DNA of 64,000 nucleotides from Thecamonas trahens ATCC 50062 (lineage: Eukaryota; Apusozoa; Apusomonadida; Apusomonadidae): the NCBI RefSeq assembly GCF_000142905.1, contig NW_013657674.1:512673-576672 (forward strand), given 5' to 3'. Below the pieces are notes generated by a model. That model did no database searches. It worked only from the letters and a program-made list of their open reading frames with translations, and was not told the origin of the DNA. Below, one piece after another: positions 24,680 to 37,800 of the stretch (position 1 is the first letter of the stretch; each line of letters opens with the position of its first letter). The translations under genes and the position numbers were made by a program.

Positions 24680-27600
24680 ATGGCAAGCCACCGCTTCAGT
24701 CGGCCGCCCTCGGTAGCGTCCGCTGGCGGCATGCCTGGCGGTGGACTTGGGCCGCAACGACGCCCAAGCCTTTCAAATACACCCCGTTCGTTCTCGGCAT
24801 CATCGCCAAGCCCTCTTTTGTTTGGGCAAAATCTAGGTGCTGGCTTTGGAGTGGGAGCTGGTTCGCAAACGTCGGCAAGTCTGGGCCGGACAGTCGGAAA
24901 TACCTCTGCGTTTGCTTCCCTCTCGGCAGAAGCCTTCTCCCTCCTCGATTTTGACGAGACCCACCCTATGGAAAGCTCGATTATGATTGAGCCTGCTTCG
25001 CTCGGCAGCATGAGTCTTGACGACGTCGACATGTCGCTTGGTGACGACTCGACGGACGGATCGTCGCTCACGGCGCTCTCGGCGTTCGGCTCGTTTGACT
25101 GGAGCGACATCGCTGTGCTCGACGAACTTGGCTCGGGCGAGCTTGGCACGGTCCTCAGCATTGAGTACCAGGCCACGCCGTACGCGGTCAAGCTCCTCGA
25201 GCCGGGGGTGTCGGCCGGCGATGTGGCCAACAGCATGCTCCCGCTCTTCTCGCTCTCGCACCCGAACATCTTGCGATTCTTCGGGGCGACGACCAACGGC
25301 GACGGTCGGGTCGGCATCGTGACCGAGCTCGCCGGCGGGGGCTCGCTCGCCGATTTGCTCAGCGTTCCAGCGCGCGTGCCGCAGCTAGACGAGCGCATGA
25401 CTATGATGTACCACGTCACCCGCGCCCTGCACTACCTCCACTCCGAGTCGGTCCTCCACTACGACATCAAGCCGGCCAACATCTTCATCACCACCTCTGG
25501 CGAGGTTCGCCTAGGCGAATTTGGTTTTGCCTCGGTTGCCGAGCACGCGCGGCAAATTTCGCCGAGATACTGCGCGCCCGAGGTGCTCCTCGCCGATGAC
25601 GTTGCCGCCGGGGACGAGGCCTCGGACGTCTACGCGCTCGGCGCAACCATTATCGAGGTCCTCACGCTCGCCTCGGTGTTTGACGGCGACGCGACTGCCG
25701 CCCGCATTGCCGAGCCGCACACCCGCATCTCGGACGATGTCGTCACTCGCTTTGTGGAGCTCAACCTCCCAGAGAGTCTCGAGGAGGCTGTGCTGAATGC
25801 TCTTGAGCCCGACCCGCTTCTCCGGCCGCCGGTCACCCGGATGCTCTCGGTCCTCCGCTCCGCCGACGCTCTGTTGCGGCGGCAGAGTTCGCTCGTCAAT
25901 CCCTGGGCCTCCGGCCCTGGCCGTAGCGGGCAAGCAAGCCCTGAAGCCCTGCTCCATGATCTCGAGCAGTTGTGGGACGAGGTGCGCCTCACCGAGGAAC
26001 CGGGCACCCTAGCGTCGGCACTTCCCAAGCTTATCGGCCTTGTCGGGATCCTTGTTCGCGCCCTCATTCTGCTCAAGCCGAGGACTGTGCTTCTGCGGGT
26101 GTTCGAGGGCGTGCTCGATGAGATCATTGGCCGAATCCTCCTGTTCAACCTCTCGCGCCACGGCCGCGAGCTCGGCAAAGTGGCGTGCTCACTGCTGGAG
26201 ATGCTCGGCAGCCTTCTCTGTGACGTTGTTGTTCCGACCGAGGCCGAGACTGTGCTCGGCGGTGGGGAGATGAACTTGTCGCTCGGCACCCATTTTCTCG
26301 CCCGCGCGCTGCGCCTCCTCGTCAGCCCTGGTGGGGTGTACGACGGAGGCGCTGAGCTGCCGCGCAGCCGGGAAGAGCTTGCCGCGTTCGAGGCCACGTT
26401 GTATGTGGTCCATGGCGCACACGTGCTCTGTTTGCTCGAGGCTCGCGCCCGCCGGCTCCGCGACACGGCGCCTGACGTTGACAGCGGTGTCGGCAAGGAC
26501 ACTGCTGTGGCTCCTCTGCCAGAAACAATGGCCGTCTGCAAGCTTGTCATCTCACATCAGATTGCTGCTCTCCGCCTCATGGACGAAGCGCTCGACGCCG
26601 TCCCTGCCCGCGTCCGAATGGCCGAAGTTCGGACGGCCTCGCTCTGGCAATGGCCGCACACCAAGACCGCGCTCGCGCTGATCCACGGCGCCTTTCGCGC
26701 GTACTGCGTCGTCCCACGGGCGCCGGCCGCGCTCGACGCCGAGCTGGCCAGCCTCCGCCGCGAGCTGGCCCCGGTTGCTACGCGGACGGCATCGGCGTCG
26801 CGGGCCATTGTGCCGCGCGCCCTCCAGTTTGCGCTTCGGCTTGTCCAGTTTGGCCAGACCTCGATGGCGCTCCGCACGGCCCACATGGTCTCGCGCTTCC
26901 TCTTTCGCCCGGAGCAGATCGATCGGTTTACCGTGACAGAGCGCAAGCTCGTCAAGCGGCTCTACAGCGCGCTGGCGCAAGCCGATACCGAGGACGACGC
27001 CCTCCGCGCGCTCGTGAGGGTTCTCGGCCTCCTCCGCCGCAGGCGGTACCGCGCGGCCGCCATCTCACTCGCCCTTGCCGACTATTGTGCGTCGGCACGG
27101 TGGGCGCAGTACGCGCGCCGACTGGCCTTTGTGCGGCGGCGGGTGTTTGGCGAGGCAGCGCAGACTGGCTACAGCCAATTTGCCGAGCTCGAGCCAAGCG
27201 TCGACGCGCCGTTCAAGACGCTCGCCGACCGCATTGGCGAGCTTCTTGGCTACACCGTCCCGGTAGGCTCGAATGACGCGGCACTTGTGCCAGGGTCGCA
27301 GGCCGCAACCCGGACGTCGCTGCTCTCGGCGCTCATGTCGATTCTCATCGCTGACATTCTGCAGGATATTGTGCGTATGCTCGGCTCGCCGCCAGTCGAG
27401 TACGCTGTGTTGGGCCTCGGGTCGCTCGCCCGCGGCGAGCTTTGTCCGTACTCGGACCTCGACATGGTGGTTGTGGTCCGCGAGTCGTCGCCAGCTGCAA
27501 GTGCATACTTTACATCGCTCGCCGAGGTTCTTGATCTCATGGTCACCGCCCTTGGCGAGTCGCCTGTCGACATGGGCAACGGCATCTCCTCGCCGGTTGT

Positions 27601-30600
27601 CCACGGCTTCCGCATGGACGAGGGTCCGTTCTCGGGCTCCAACACGTTTGTCCTCACACCGGAGGCACTCGCCCAGCGCCAGCGCGAGGCCATGACGGAC
27701 CTCCGTGCCGGACACGACGTCGATCCCGAGACGTTTGGCTTGCGGACCGCCGCCTACCTCTCAGGCTCCAAGTCGCTGTACTTTGAGTATGCCAACGCTG
27801 TCCGCACTGTCCTCGACGAGTCTGTCGTGGCCACCCAGCAGTTTGCGATTCTTAACCTGGTGGCCAACCTGAAGGCCTTTACCCCCGATGGCCTCGCGGC
27901 GTCGTTTGCTCCCGACTCTGATAGGAGCGCGGTCATTGACGTCAAGAGCGCACTCTGTCGGCTTGTCTCGTGTCTCCTCGACGGCCTGGCACTTTTCTTC
28001 CGCATTCCCGATGCCAACACCTACGCCCGCATCGAAAAGCTCATGGAGGAGAAGCACATCCACACTGACCTTGGCATCACTCTCTCGTACGCCATCGAGT
28101 GGATTTTCAACTTTCGGTCGTCTATCCACAATCGGATCGGGCACGAGTCTGACTCGGTGGTGAGGGCCAACGCGCCGACGCTCAATCCGTCAGTGAGCGG
28201 GAGAGCCAGTCGCGCTGTCGGGCGCAAGTCGGGCGCGCCCCTCGAGATGGACCCCGTCGACGACGAGGAGCTCGCCGCCCTAACCCGCTGCGTCATCGAG
28301 CCGCTCCACGCCCTTGTCGCCGCGCACTGTATTCGGCACATCGACCTCATCCCACCTGCGCTTGCAGAGCGCTATCTCGTCATGCTGCCGCACGTGAGCA
28401 GCGTGCCAAACGCATCGCCAGCATCGCCGCTCAACTCACCGCTCCCGCTGCACGCAGCGCGGTGGAACCACTTGCTCCTTCTTTGCTCGCGGACCGTTCC
28501 GGCGCCGTATCCGGAGACCGCGCTGGCCGCTCTGCCGCCGAGCGCCGACACGCTTCGGCGCGGTACGTTCTGGATGACCTCGTCGGTGTCTTCTGTTCCG
28601 GTCTGTGGTGTGCTCAAGCTGTCACTCGCACAGGCGCTCGTCGAGCGTGCACCTGCCGTAGCACTCGGCAGCAGCACAACGGCCATCCAGCTCGGCCCGT
28701 TGTTCTTTGTCGAGCTTGACTCGTGCGAGCAGCCCGAGCTGCCGAACTTGTCCATGCAGCTGGCTGCCGCCGCTCTGCCTCAGATTCTCTTCCACGGTGC
28801 GGTCCAGCGAGTTGAGGCTGCCATCGTGTGGGAGGAGGCGACGTCGCAGTTCTCGACATGGCTTGTCTGTGAGGCCTTTCAAGTTGCTAGCCCGCTCGGT
28901 GGCAAGCCTCCGCCGGAGCCGCCGGAGCTCGATGGCGTTTTCGGTGCGGCTGGAAGCCGGGCGAGCATCGGCCTGCGCAGCTCTGATGACCAGATTATGG
29001 AGGCGTCGACCTCGCCCACAATGGGCGAGGCTGTTGAGGATGCCGGCATGATGGCTGCCACGGCGTCGCTGGCGGCTGGTGGCAGCTCGTCTAGTCTCGC
29101 CAGGTTGCCTTCCGAGGCTGTAGATGATGCCGACCTGGAGCTCGAGTCTCTCGATGAGGCTTGCATGGCCAGCGGCAGCGGAAATGTGTCTGAGACCGTG
29201 GATGACGCCGAGACCGTGGACGATGCTGGCGATGGGATCTCGGCGAGGGCTAGGGTGCGGCGCGAGTCGCGGCTGAGCTTCTCTGGCTCGATCAAGATGG
29301 TGGCCAACGGGGCTCAGACCGATGTGGTCGAGGCACAGCGATGGGCGCCTGACTCTCTCTCTGCACAAGAGCACACTCGGCACCTCCTTGTCTCGCTCCT
29401 GACAGCGTGCTCGGGCTTTGGTCTGGACGACTATGTGTGGACAAGCGACGGCCGGCTGATGTGGACGCTGGCTCGGTGGCCGGTCTTTACGCGCGCGCAG
29501 CCTGCAATCAGCGGCGGCAGCGCGCATCCTGCGTACCTCCCGCTCCTCTCGAATGGACTGGCACTCGTGCTCACGGCTGAGCATGCTGACGGGCCGATTG
29601 ACTTGCTCACTATCCAGGACCTGCTCCGGCTGCCAGCAAGTGAGCTGATCGAGATGTGGCTGAAAATGGCTGCAAGCGTCGCGAGTCAGGTCCGGCTTCT
29701 AGTCGGCATTTGTACCCATGTGAGCGTGCTGCCGCCAGCGAGTATCCGGACTTTGCAGCGCGGGACAATCGCTCAAAAAGCGAGCGAGGCTGTGAGCTGG
29801 ATGCTGATTGTGCTCGACCAGATCAAGCGTCTGCTACACGCTCAACCGCTGCGGCTGACCAAGCTGCAGCTTTTGACCTCTGTCATCCCACCATTCCAGC
29901 ATGTGGCTACCTTTGTACGGCTGATGCAGCGGCTCCATCCGCGAGGCCTTGACCTGCGCTTTGTCCACACTGCGCTCAGGCACGCGCTGGTGACTCACCC
30001 GTCGGCGCTAGTGACTGGCGTCGGACTCGACACGGTCGTTACTGATCTCCCGACCGACCACTCCAAGATCGCGACTGTGTTGACCAAGGAGCGTGCGCCG
30101 CTAGGTCACGATGTGACGGTCTTTGTCGGGTTTATGCAGTCGACGCTAGCGACACTGACTCGAGGACAGATTGGCGAAGCCATGGATGGCTTTCTCGCCG
30201 CGATCTTCTGCAACGCTCGGCTCGGCGGGTTTGATGGCGGGAAAAGCGATGCTGTGGTGAATCCGCAGTCGCTCACGCCACAAAGCTCGCGGCTGCGGGC
30301 AAACACGGCCAGCATTAATGCGGTCTCGAGCCAGTGCCCGGTGGAGCAGCACGCACGCGACCGGACGTTCTCGCTGTTTGGAGGAAGCGAGGCTCGAACG
30401 GTGCGAATGCGCGGCGCTACGGTGATCGGTGATGAGCTGAGCATCAAGGTCGGAGCGAGTCGCATACCGACACGGACACGTACCCATCAGAAGTCGACGA
30501 GCCGCCTGAGAGGGAGACAGAGACGACGCTCGAGTTTCGCCAGATCGGCGCGGTGCTGGGCAAGGCACTAGCGGCAGATGCTGTGCTCCGCGTGGCTCTG

Positions 30601-33345
30601 GTTGAATTGGTAGCGTCGCTGGCGCAGCCGGTCACCGACGAACTCATGGTGCTACTCGCTGGCGTGCTTGGTGCCGAGTCTCGGCTCTCATCGTTGGCCC
30701 TGCTCGGCATTCCGGAGACGCCGTCGCGTCTCTTTGCGCTTCTTGGCGAAAAGAGCCGACGGCAAGCGATGATGGCCAAGCTGCGGCGGGCGTCGAGCAG
30801 TTCCTCTCTGCTGCATGGGCTCTGTTTGGCATCGGGCTCGCTGCCGCGCAACTCGCTTGTCCGGGCGCTGTCGTCGGATGCCAATGCTATGGCGCTGACG
30901 ACGGTGACCCTGGTAGGAGTGAGCTCGCTTACTAGCTTTGCCAAGTCTGGAGTGACGCGGACGGCGGTCGTCCCGCTCTGCCTCCCGGCATTGCGAACAC
31001 TCGAGCTCGCGTGGTGTCCGCAGCTGGAGTGCGTGGCGATTGATGCTCCGGGTCTGCTGGTGGTCTCGCTCGCCTCGCTCACGCGTCTGCGGGTGATGCG
31101 GCTGGATGAGGCGAAGCCTCAGACGGTGCTGGATCTGAGTAAGTGGCGGACAATGTCAGACACGCGACTGGTGCAGGTGCTTGCCGGGCTGCCGCCGCTG
31201 ACGGTCGAATTGGACTCGCGGTCACAGATAAGCCGGCCAATCCGTGAGGCTGTTACCGCGGGTACGCTTGGAAAGGTGCTCACGGTCGAGGTGTTGAGCG
31301 GTGCGGAGGAAGAGGAAGAGTTTATGTTCCTGTCACCCTCTGCGTTCGTCGGAACTGATCTCGACGCGCTGGGCGAGATGCACACGTTGCTGTGGCAGAT
31401 GTTCAGCTGTGGGCGGGCGTCGGCAACATGGTACGCCGAAGGTGGCTCGATGTCGCGGACGAGCGAGCCAGGATGGAGTGCGCCGGCGGACTGTCAGCCG
31501 GCGCCGAGCGGCGGGCCACTGGGCGACGTCGCCCGGGTGGTCGAGTGGCTGGATGAGACGCGCGGGCTGATGACGCCTCAACGTGCGGTACAGCTTGTGT
31601 CGCGGCACGTGCTGCCTGGGCTGGCGCGGACTGAGCTACTTCTCCGACAGGATCTTGCGGTCTTTGTGGTGCTTGTGGAGTTCTCAGAACGGATCCGGCG
31701 GCTGCACGTGACAAACCAGGTTCTACTCGACAAGGCTGGATTTCTGCGGATGCTGACGAGCTTGCAGGATCGGCGGTCTTGGGTGACGGACGTGGTGCTT
31801 TGCAATGTCGAAGTAAGCGAGTCGTTGATGACAGAGCTGGCGCCTGTTCTCTGCCACTCGTCGGCGCACTCGCTCAACTGCATGCGGGTGAAAGTGAGCG
31901 AGGGCGCGGTCCGGCAGCTAGGCGAGGCGCTGATGGCGGCGGACAGTACGCTTTTGAACATGCAGATGGTGGCTTGTGAGCTGACCGACGACCATGCGCA
32001 GTGGCTGGTACCGGTTCTCCATGCGGCGGAGTCGCCGCTCGAAGTCCTCTCACTAGTCGACAACAAGTTGACGCCACAGTGGCTGATGCCGGGCGATGAC
32101 AAAAGCGTCGGTCTGGGCTCAGCGCTGCAGTCACTCGATCTGAGCTTTACGCCGGGTGTGCTACGGCTGCCGCGTAAGCGGCGTAAGGCACTGACCGGCA
32201 AGTTTGCGTCGACACTTGCAAGCTTGATGCGGAAGCTCACGGTCTTGCACCTCACCGAGTGCGGAGTGACTGACGATGACGTCGAGGTCCTGGTCACTGC
32301 GGCAAAGCAGGCCGAGTGCCCGCTTGTCCGGCTCGAGCTCGGGCGCAACGCTATCAAGTCGCGCGGCGCTGTGCTCGTGGCTCAGTTGATTGCGCGACCA
32401 GGCTCTCTGCTCTCGCAAGTCGAGCTCTCGCGAAACCCTATTGGGCCCAAGGGCGCGGCAGCTGTGGCAAGAGCGTTAACATCGCCGCATGCGGTGGTGA
32501 CCTGGCTTGGCCTACGGGGCTGTGGGATCAAGGACGCCGGGTTCAGCAGTGTATTCAATGCAGTGGGTCAGGCCGGGCTGCGAATGACGGTTCTCGACGT
32601 GGGCGAGAATATGCTGTCGTCGCGTAAGCGCGACAAGTCGTGCGACGCGCTCATCCACATGCTGGAGGCCAAGTCGTCGCCGTGCGTCACGTCGCTCTTC
32701 CTCGACTCGATTGGAGTGTCGGACCTGGCGCTCTCGTCGCTGACCAACGTGCTGAGCCTCGGCAAGAACCAGCTGGTGGAGCTCTCGCTGGCCGGCAACA
32801 AGCTGACCGAGCGGTCCATGCGGAGCGTGTGCATCCTGTTGCGGTCTCCGACAAGCTTCATCATGAAGCTGGACGTGTCGCGGTGCTCGCTGACGGATGC
32901 GAGTCTGGGATGGATCAACGAGGCGCTGCATCACGAGAACTTCAAGCTGAGCTACCTCGCGGTCGGCGGTAACGACTTGAGTCGGGCTGGGCTGCTCGAC
33001 TGGAGCGCTGACTGGCGCAGGCCGCCAGCAGGCGATCTGATCATCGACCTGGGCGCAGTTCGCGATACTTCGCTACCGTCGAACGCGGCGACGACCAAGC
33101 TTTTGTCGTCTGTGGGCGACATTGCGCCTGGTGCGACGTCGTGGATGACGGTGGATCCTGTGGCGGAGTCGCAACTGCGGTCGTCCGCGTCGTCATCATC
33201 GGAGGGGCTTTCAGCCATCGACTCTGAAGAAGTCGGTATTGTTGCGCGACTGCGGAGCCGCGGCGCAGCGCTCGGCATTGTGGTGTGGGACGCAGCAACG
33301 GCTCGGGTAGCCGTATCGGGAACTTCGGCGATGTCGCGACCGTAA
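24680..33345 (+). CDS. Giant protein: atypical protein kinase - Pol-beta-type nucleotidyltransferase - LRR, with one apparent frameshift
   Basis: The first frame runs from the ATG at 24680 to 30571; a second frame from ~30436 to 33345 continues it. In the second frame the sequence before the LRRs (SHTDTDTYPSEVDEPPE...) is good coding, while the first frame degrades into THQKSTSRLRGRQRRR, so one base is probably missing between 30433 and 30571. Restored length is ~2888 aa. Domains: a Ser-rich start; protein kinase ~142-400 with GSGELGTV, YAVKLLEP, LHYDIKPAN (HRD is HYD) and LGEFGF (DFG is EFG), and CAPEVLL; a helical region; nucleotidyltransferase at ~911-930 (LGLGSLARGELCPYSDLDMVVVV: GS plus DxD); a GlnD-like helical part (CLLDGLALFFRIPDANTYARI); and RNase-inhibitor-type LRRs at nt ~31000-33000. 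It is paralogous to the protein at 43767-51334. Function is unknown; the layout resembles NLR-like sensors. Confidence 0.75.
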
Positions 33346-33365
33346 TTGGCTGTAGTGCAGCCATT

Positions 33366-34811
33366 TTAAACGATACTGCTACCACGCCGGACTCCACTAT
33401 TGGGCCGGATTGATGACATGGCGGTGGCTGCGTCGTTGGTGCTCGAGGAGCTCGAGCGTTGGTCTGCAATGCGAGTGACAATGATCTTGGAGTTGTCATT
33501 GGAATCGGCTTCATCCGAGTCGCTGACATGTACGGGTATGACCGACGAGCGGCGATGAGAGTGAGGGGCGCCTCCCACGACAAGAACTCCCGCCTCCGCG
33601 GCAGCCACCGAGTGGATGGCCTTTTCGTACGCACGGCGAGAACCGAAGCGAAAGTGGACAGGCGTCTTGAGCGACGACGGGTAAAAGTAGTAGATGATAC
33701 CCACACTGACCGAAGCGATGGCGGCGAGCGAGGCGAGGGCATCGAAAATGTCGAACACAATGGTCTCAGTCCTTACAATCTCGTCGAGATCCCACGAGAA
33801 CTGGTCGATGGTGATGCCGAAAGAGGCGTTGGTGTAGCTCCGCAGAGTTGGCGACGGCTCTTGCTCAAACGAGCGGATGACGGTGGCGGAGAGAGGGAAG
33901 CTGGTGATGGCATTCTGATGGAGCCTCTGTATGGTTGACATGCCGATGTGCAAGAAGGCCGTGCCGTGCGTCGGCAGCGGGAGCGGCTTAAAGGCCGCTA
34001 GTGTTGTCGAAGAAGCGAGTTCCTGGTCGGCGGAACGGATCATGGCATACACAGCGGTCGTGCCACATCTGGCCTTGTCGTTGAAGCACAACTGAGTCGA
34101 GCCGCGGATCGAGAACGAGAAGGTCGGATTGGTGGCGCTAGGGAAGACGTCTGCAAGCGGATAATCGATGCAGGAAAAGCCAAAATACGTGTAGGCCACT
34201 TCGTTGCACGGAACAGACGTGGGAACAAAGGCGACGAGCGGCGTGCCATCGGGAGCTGACTCGCCAGTAGGCATGTACAAGTTCTTCTCGCATATTCCGG
34301 CCACCATTGGATCGAGCGGATTGAGCGAGCATGTGGTAAGGAAAGTTCCGTCTGGAGCCTTGGTGCGGGAACGGAAGGATGCGGTTGTCACCGGCCGATC
34401 GCGAGCCTCGACCAATTTGCGGCCATTGATGACCATATTGAACACGTTGCCAGCAAAGGCAAGTAGCACAATAGCGACAAAGAGGACTCGCTCCCACCCG
34501 TTCATCCACTTGAGCAGCATGGCGTTGGACAAGATGTTGAATAGAGGGAAGGCTTGATTGTAGGCGCGAGTAGGCGCGAGCGGGACAGAAAGAGTGCGGT
34601 GGAGCCAACCACGATGTTTGTTCATACTGAGCCGCAATTGCTGCCACGAACGTTGCCGAGCGGCGGAGTACCGGGACAAAGCGGTCAATGCGAGGCTAGC
34701 ACAGGAACAACAGCAAGAAGAGCACCGCACTGCGAAGCGCTGATGATGCGCGATGTGTGAGGTCCAATGACTTGGCACATGAAGGCGATGTTTGACGGTG
34801 TCGATTGTCAT
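33366..34811 (-). CDS. Two-pass membrane protein of unknown function with a large Cys-containing loop
   Basis: 481 aa from the ATG at 34811, or 419 aa from the ATG at 34625; the shorter start removes a Cys/Ser-rich N terminus and may be the real one. Hydrophobic segment 1 is RVLFVAIVLLAFAGNVFNMVI. A ~230-aa loop follows with paired cysteines (TCSLNPLDPMVAGIC, VPCNEVAYTYFGFSC, LCFNDKARC). Segment 2 is FDALASLAAIASVSVGIIYYF. The cytosolic tail is Ser-rich (SSSSSTNDAATAM, RRGSSIV). The two-TM, Cys-loop topology is like P2X or ENaC-type channels, but I see no family signature. It ends 20 bases from the convergent LRR gene. Confidence 0.6.
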   Translation of the reverse strand: MTIDTVKHRLHVPSHWTSHIAHHQRFAVRCSSCCCSCASLALTALSRYSAARQRSWQQLRLSMNKHRGWLHRTLSVPLAPTRAYNQAFPLFNILSNAMLLKWMNGWERVLFVAIVLLAFAGNVFNMVINGRKLVEARDRPVTTASFRSRTKAPDGTFLTTCSLNPLDPMVAGICEKNLYMPTGESAPDGTPLVAFVPTSVPCNEVAYTYFGFSCIDYPLADVFPSATNPTFSFSIRGSTQLCFNDKARCGTTAVYAMIRSADQELASSTTLAAFKPLPLPTHGTAFLHIGMSTIQRLHQNAITSFPLSATVIRSFEQEPSPTLRSYTNASFGITIDQFSWDLDEIVRTETIVFDIFDALASLAAIASVSVGIIYYFYPSSLKTPVHFRFGSRRAYEKAIHSVAAAEAGVLVVGGAPHSHRRSSVIPVHVSDSDEADSNDNSKIIVTRIADQRSSSSSTNDAATAMSSIRPNSGVRRGSSIV

Positions 34812-34893
34812 GGCCACGGACGTGATCTGGGAGATGAGGCAGGTATGGACTAGCACCCGCCTCTGGCTTGGGCGTAGGTTTGTTTAGACGGGC

Positions 34894-37800
34894 TTAGGCA
34901 CTGTCGTCGTCCAGGCCCGAGAAGGCGATGCCATACTGGCGCTGCGCAAGACGCATCTGCTTCTCGTACTCGGCAACCTTCTTGACGGCGGAGCGGTAGG
35001 CGTACTTGAGCTCCTCAAGCTCGTCGAAAAAGTTTGGGTCAAAGGCGTCGAGCTCGAGGCGGAGAGCCTCGTTCTCGCGCTCGAGCTGCGCCATCTGCTC
35101 CAGTGCAGCGTGATAGGTATGCTGCAGCTTGTCGTATGCCTCGGTAGCCTTGGACTCGACGCTTGGTAGCTGCTCGCCACCGAGCGAGGCGGTGAGGTCC
35201 TTCTCCAGCACCGACGTGCGGTCGTTGAGGACCGAGACCCGCTTTTTGAGTGCGCGGTTCTCTTTTTCGATCTTGAGCAGCGCGTCGGCGTTGCGTGCAC
35301 CGCCGTTGAGCGCCTGGTAGGCCTCGATGTCGTCACGGGCGCGGGCGAGCTGGGTCTCCAGCTGTGACTTGACAGTGGAGAGCGAGGCGATGTCGGCCTG
35401 CGCGGCAGCCAGCGCGGCCTCCTTGGCCTCGAGTTGTGCGTGGAGCTCGTGCTCCTGTCGATCGAGGAGGGCGCGGGCGCGGCAGGTGTCGTCTTCGGCC
35501 GAGGCCTGAAGCGACTCGAGCGCGTTGCGGGCGGCGAGCGCGTCGGCCTCGAGGACGCCGGTCTGGGTTCGCAGCTCGATGTTGGCCTCCTTGAGCGCAG
35601 CGGCGTCGGCGGTGAGGCTCTTGACCTTTTTGGTCAGCTTGGCGTTTTCGGCGGCCAGGCGCTTGACCTTGGACGCGGCGGCGGAGACAAGCTCCTCCTT
35701 CTCCTTCAGTGGGAGGTAGGCGGCCTCAAGCTCGTCGTACTTGCCCTTGAGCTCACGGTGGGCCTTGCGAAGGGCCATGTACTTGACGTTAGACGCACCA
35801 GCCTTTTTGGCGCTCGCCACCTCGGCCTTGAGCTGTTCGATGACCCTGTTCTGCGAGAGAACCACCGACTCGAGCTTGCTAGCTTTGGAGCCTGTTCCCG
35901 AGCTGGACAAGTCTGCCGACGCAATGACAGCCCCGGACGCCTTCAGCAGCGCCACGTGGTCCTCGAGCTGAGCGATGCGCTCCCGGAGCCGCGGCTCCGA
36001 CTCGGTCTTCTGCGCAAGCTCGAACCGCAGCTCGGTTGCCTCGTTGGTCACCTCCAGCACCTCCTTCTCAAGCGCACGCTTGGCGGCCTCGAGCTCGACA
36101 ACCCGAGCGTGCCACTCCGCCTCAGCTGTATCTCCAGAAGCCGATACACTCGGTGCCACGCCGACGAGTACCGCGTCGTCGTCGCGGGCCTCGCGGAGCT
36201 CAAGTTCGAGCCGGAGCTCCGCAACCTGAGACTCGAGACCTTGCTTTGCCAGTGCCTCCTCTTCGAGCCGAGCAGTAAGGCCAAAGACCTCGGCCTGGAG
36301 GTCGTGCAGTGCTTGGGCCGACTTGATGCTGGCCGACTTGGGTCGCTCCTCGCTCCGCGCTCCGCCACCAAGCTTGCGAAGCTTGGCTGCCAGCCGCGCC
36401 TTCTCGCGCTCCATCTTGGTCACGGTCTCCTTGAGGCCGACAAGTTGCGACTCGAGCGAGTCGATGGTCGCCGCCGACGACTTGATTTTGTCCTTGAGTG
36501 CGGCTTCTTTGCGCTGCCAGCGCTTGTTTGCTTCCCACTGCGCCATAGCCGCCGCGCTCTCAGCGGCCGACCGCGAGTCTGGGCGGCTCGTCGCGCTCGA
36601 AGGCCGGCGGGTGGCGGGGCGACGCTTTGCCGGCTCGCGCGATGGTGGCGGATCGTCGTCCCCTCCTCCGCCGCGACTGTCGCTCGACTTGCTCCGCGAG
36701 CGTGAAGCTTGTGCCTCACGCTCGCGCGCGGCCGCCATCTGCTCCTCAGCAGCCTTAGCCTCCAGCTCAAGCTTGCGGATGCGCTTGCTGGCACGGGTGA
36801 GCTGGTCACGAAGCTCAGCAATGACGCCGTCCTTCTCGGCGACTCGTTGCTTGAGACGGGCAACTCGCTGAATGTCGGCGTCGCCAGACGAGCGGTCGCG
36901 GCGGACGGAGGCCTCGATCTCGTCGCGCATCGAGGCCCGCTTGGCTGCGAGCTCACGCTCGCGAGCCTTGAAAGCGGTGGCCATCTCCTTCATCTCGCGC
37001 GCCATGGTGGCGCGCTCACCCTCGAGTCGACCGAGCTTGGACTCGAGAACCCGGACCTGCGAGTGGTAGCTCTTGGCCTTGTCTTTGTTGGCCTTGGCCG
37101 CCGACGCAGCGCGGGCCATGGCGGCTTCCAGCCCGTCAATCTTGGCCTGCAGCTCGGTTGTCTGCTGTGCCACCATCGATTTGACCGAGACCGAGACCTT
37201 GGACGCGGCAAGCTCGGCCCGCGGCGCCGATGTCTCGGCCTTGACCAGCTCAGCACGAAGCTCGCGGATTGCGCGCTTTTTGTCGGCCAGCTCGCGGCGG
37301 AGCGCACTCACAGTGTGCTTGAGCGACGACGGCGGAGCCGCCGCCGCCGCTGACGACTCGCGTTGCAGTGCCGACCGCAGCTCGGCAGTCTGCTGCCGCT
37401 GTGCGGCAAGTTCGGCCTGGAGCGAGCGAATCTCCGAGGCATGCAGGCCACGGACCTCCTCCATGGCGGTCCGGTGCGAGGTGAGGAGCTCTTCGATCTG
37501 GCTCGCCCGCCGATCGGCCATTTTCTTGACGCTCTCCAACTCGTTGGCGAGCTGCGCGTACGCAGCAGCTGACTGGTTGAGCGCCTCGTTCTTTGCATGC
37601 AACAGGGCCTCTAGCGAGGGTGGCATGGCGTGCGAAGGCGAGCGCGAGTCGGGTCTGGTCTCGTCGACGTTGAGCTGGTTGACCAGCTCTTGGAGCTTGG
37701 CATACGACGCGTCCGACGCGTCGAGGACCTTTGTTTGCAGCGCAGCAATGGTCTCGTCGTCGGCCTGCTTTTGCTTCATCGCTTGACTTCTCGTCGACGC

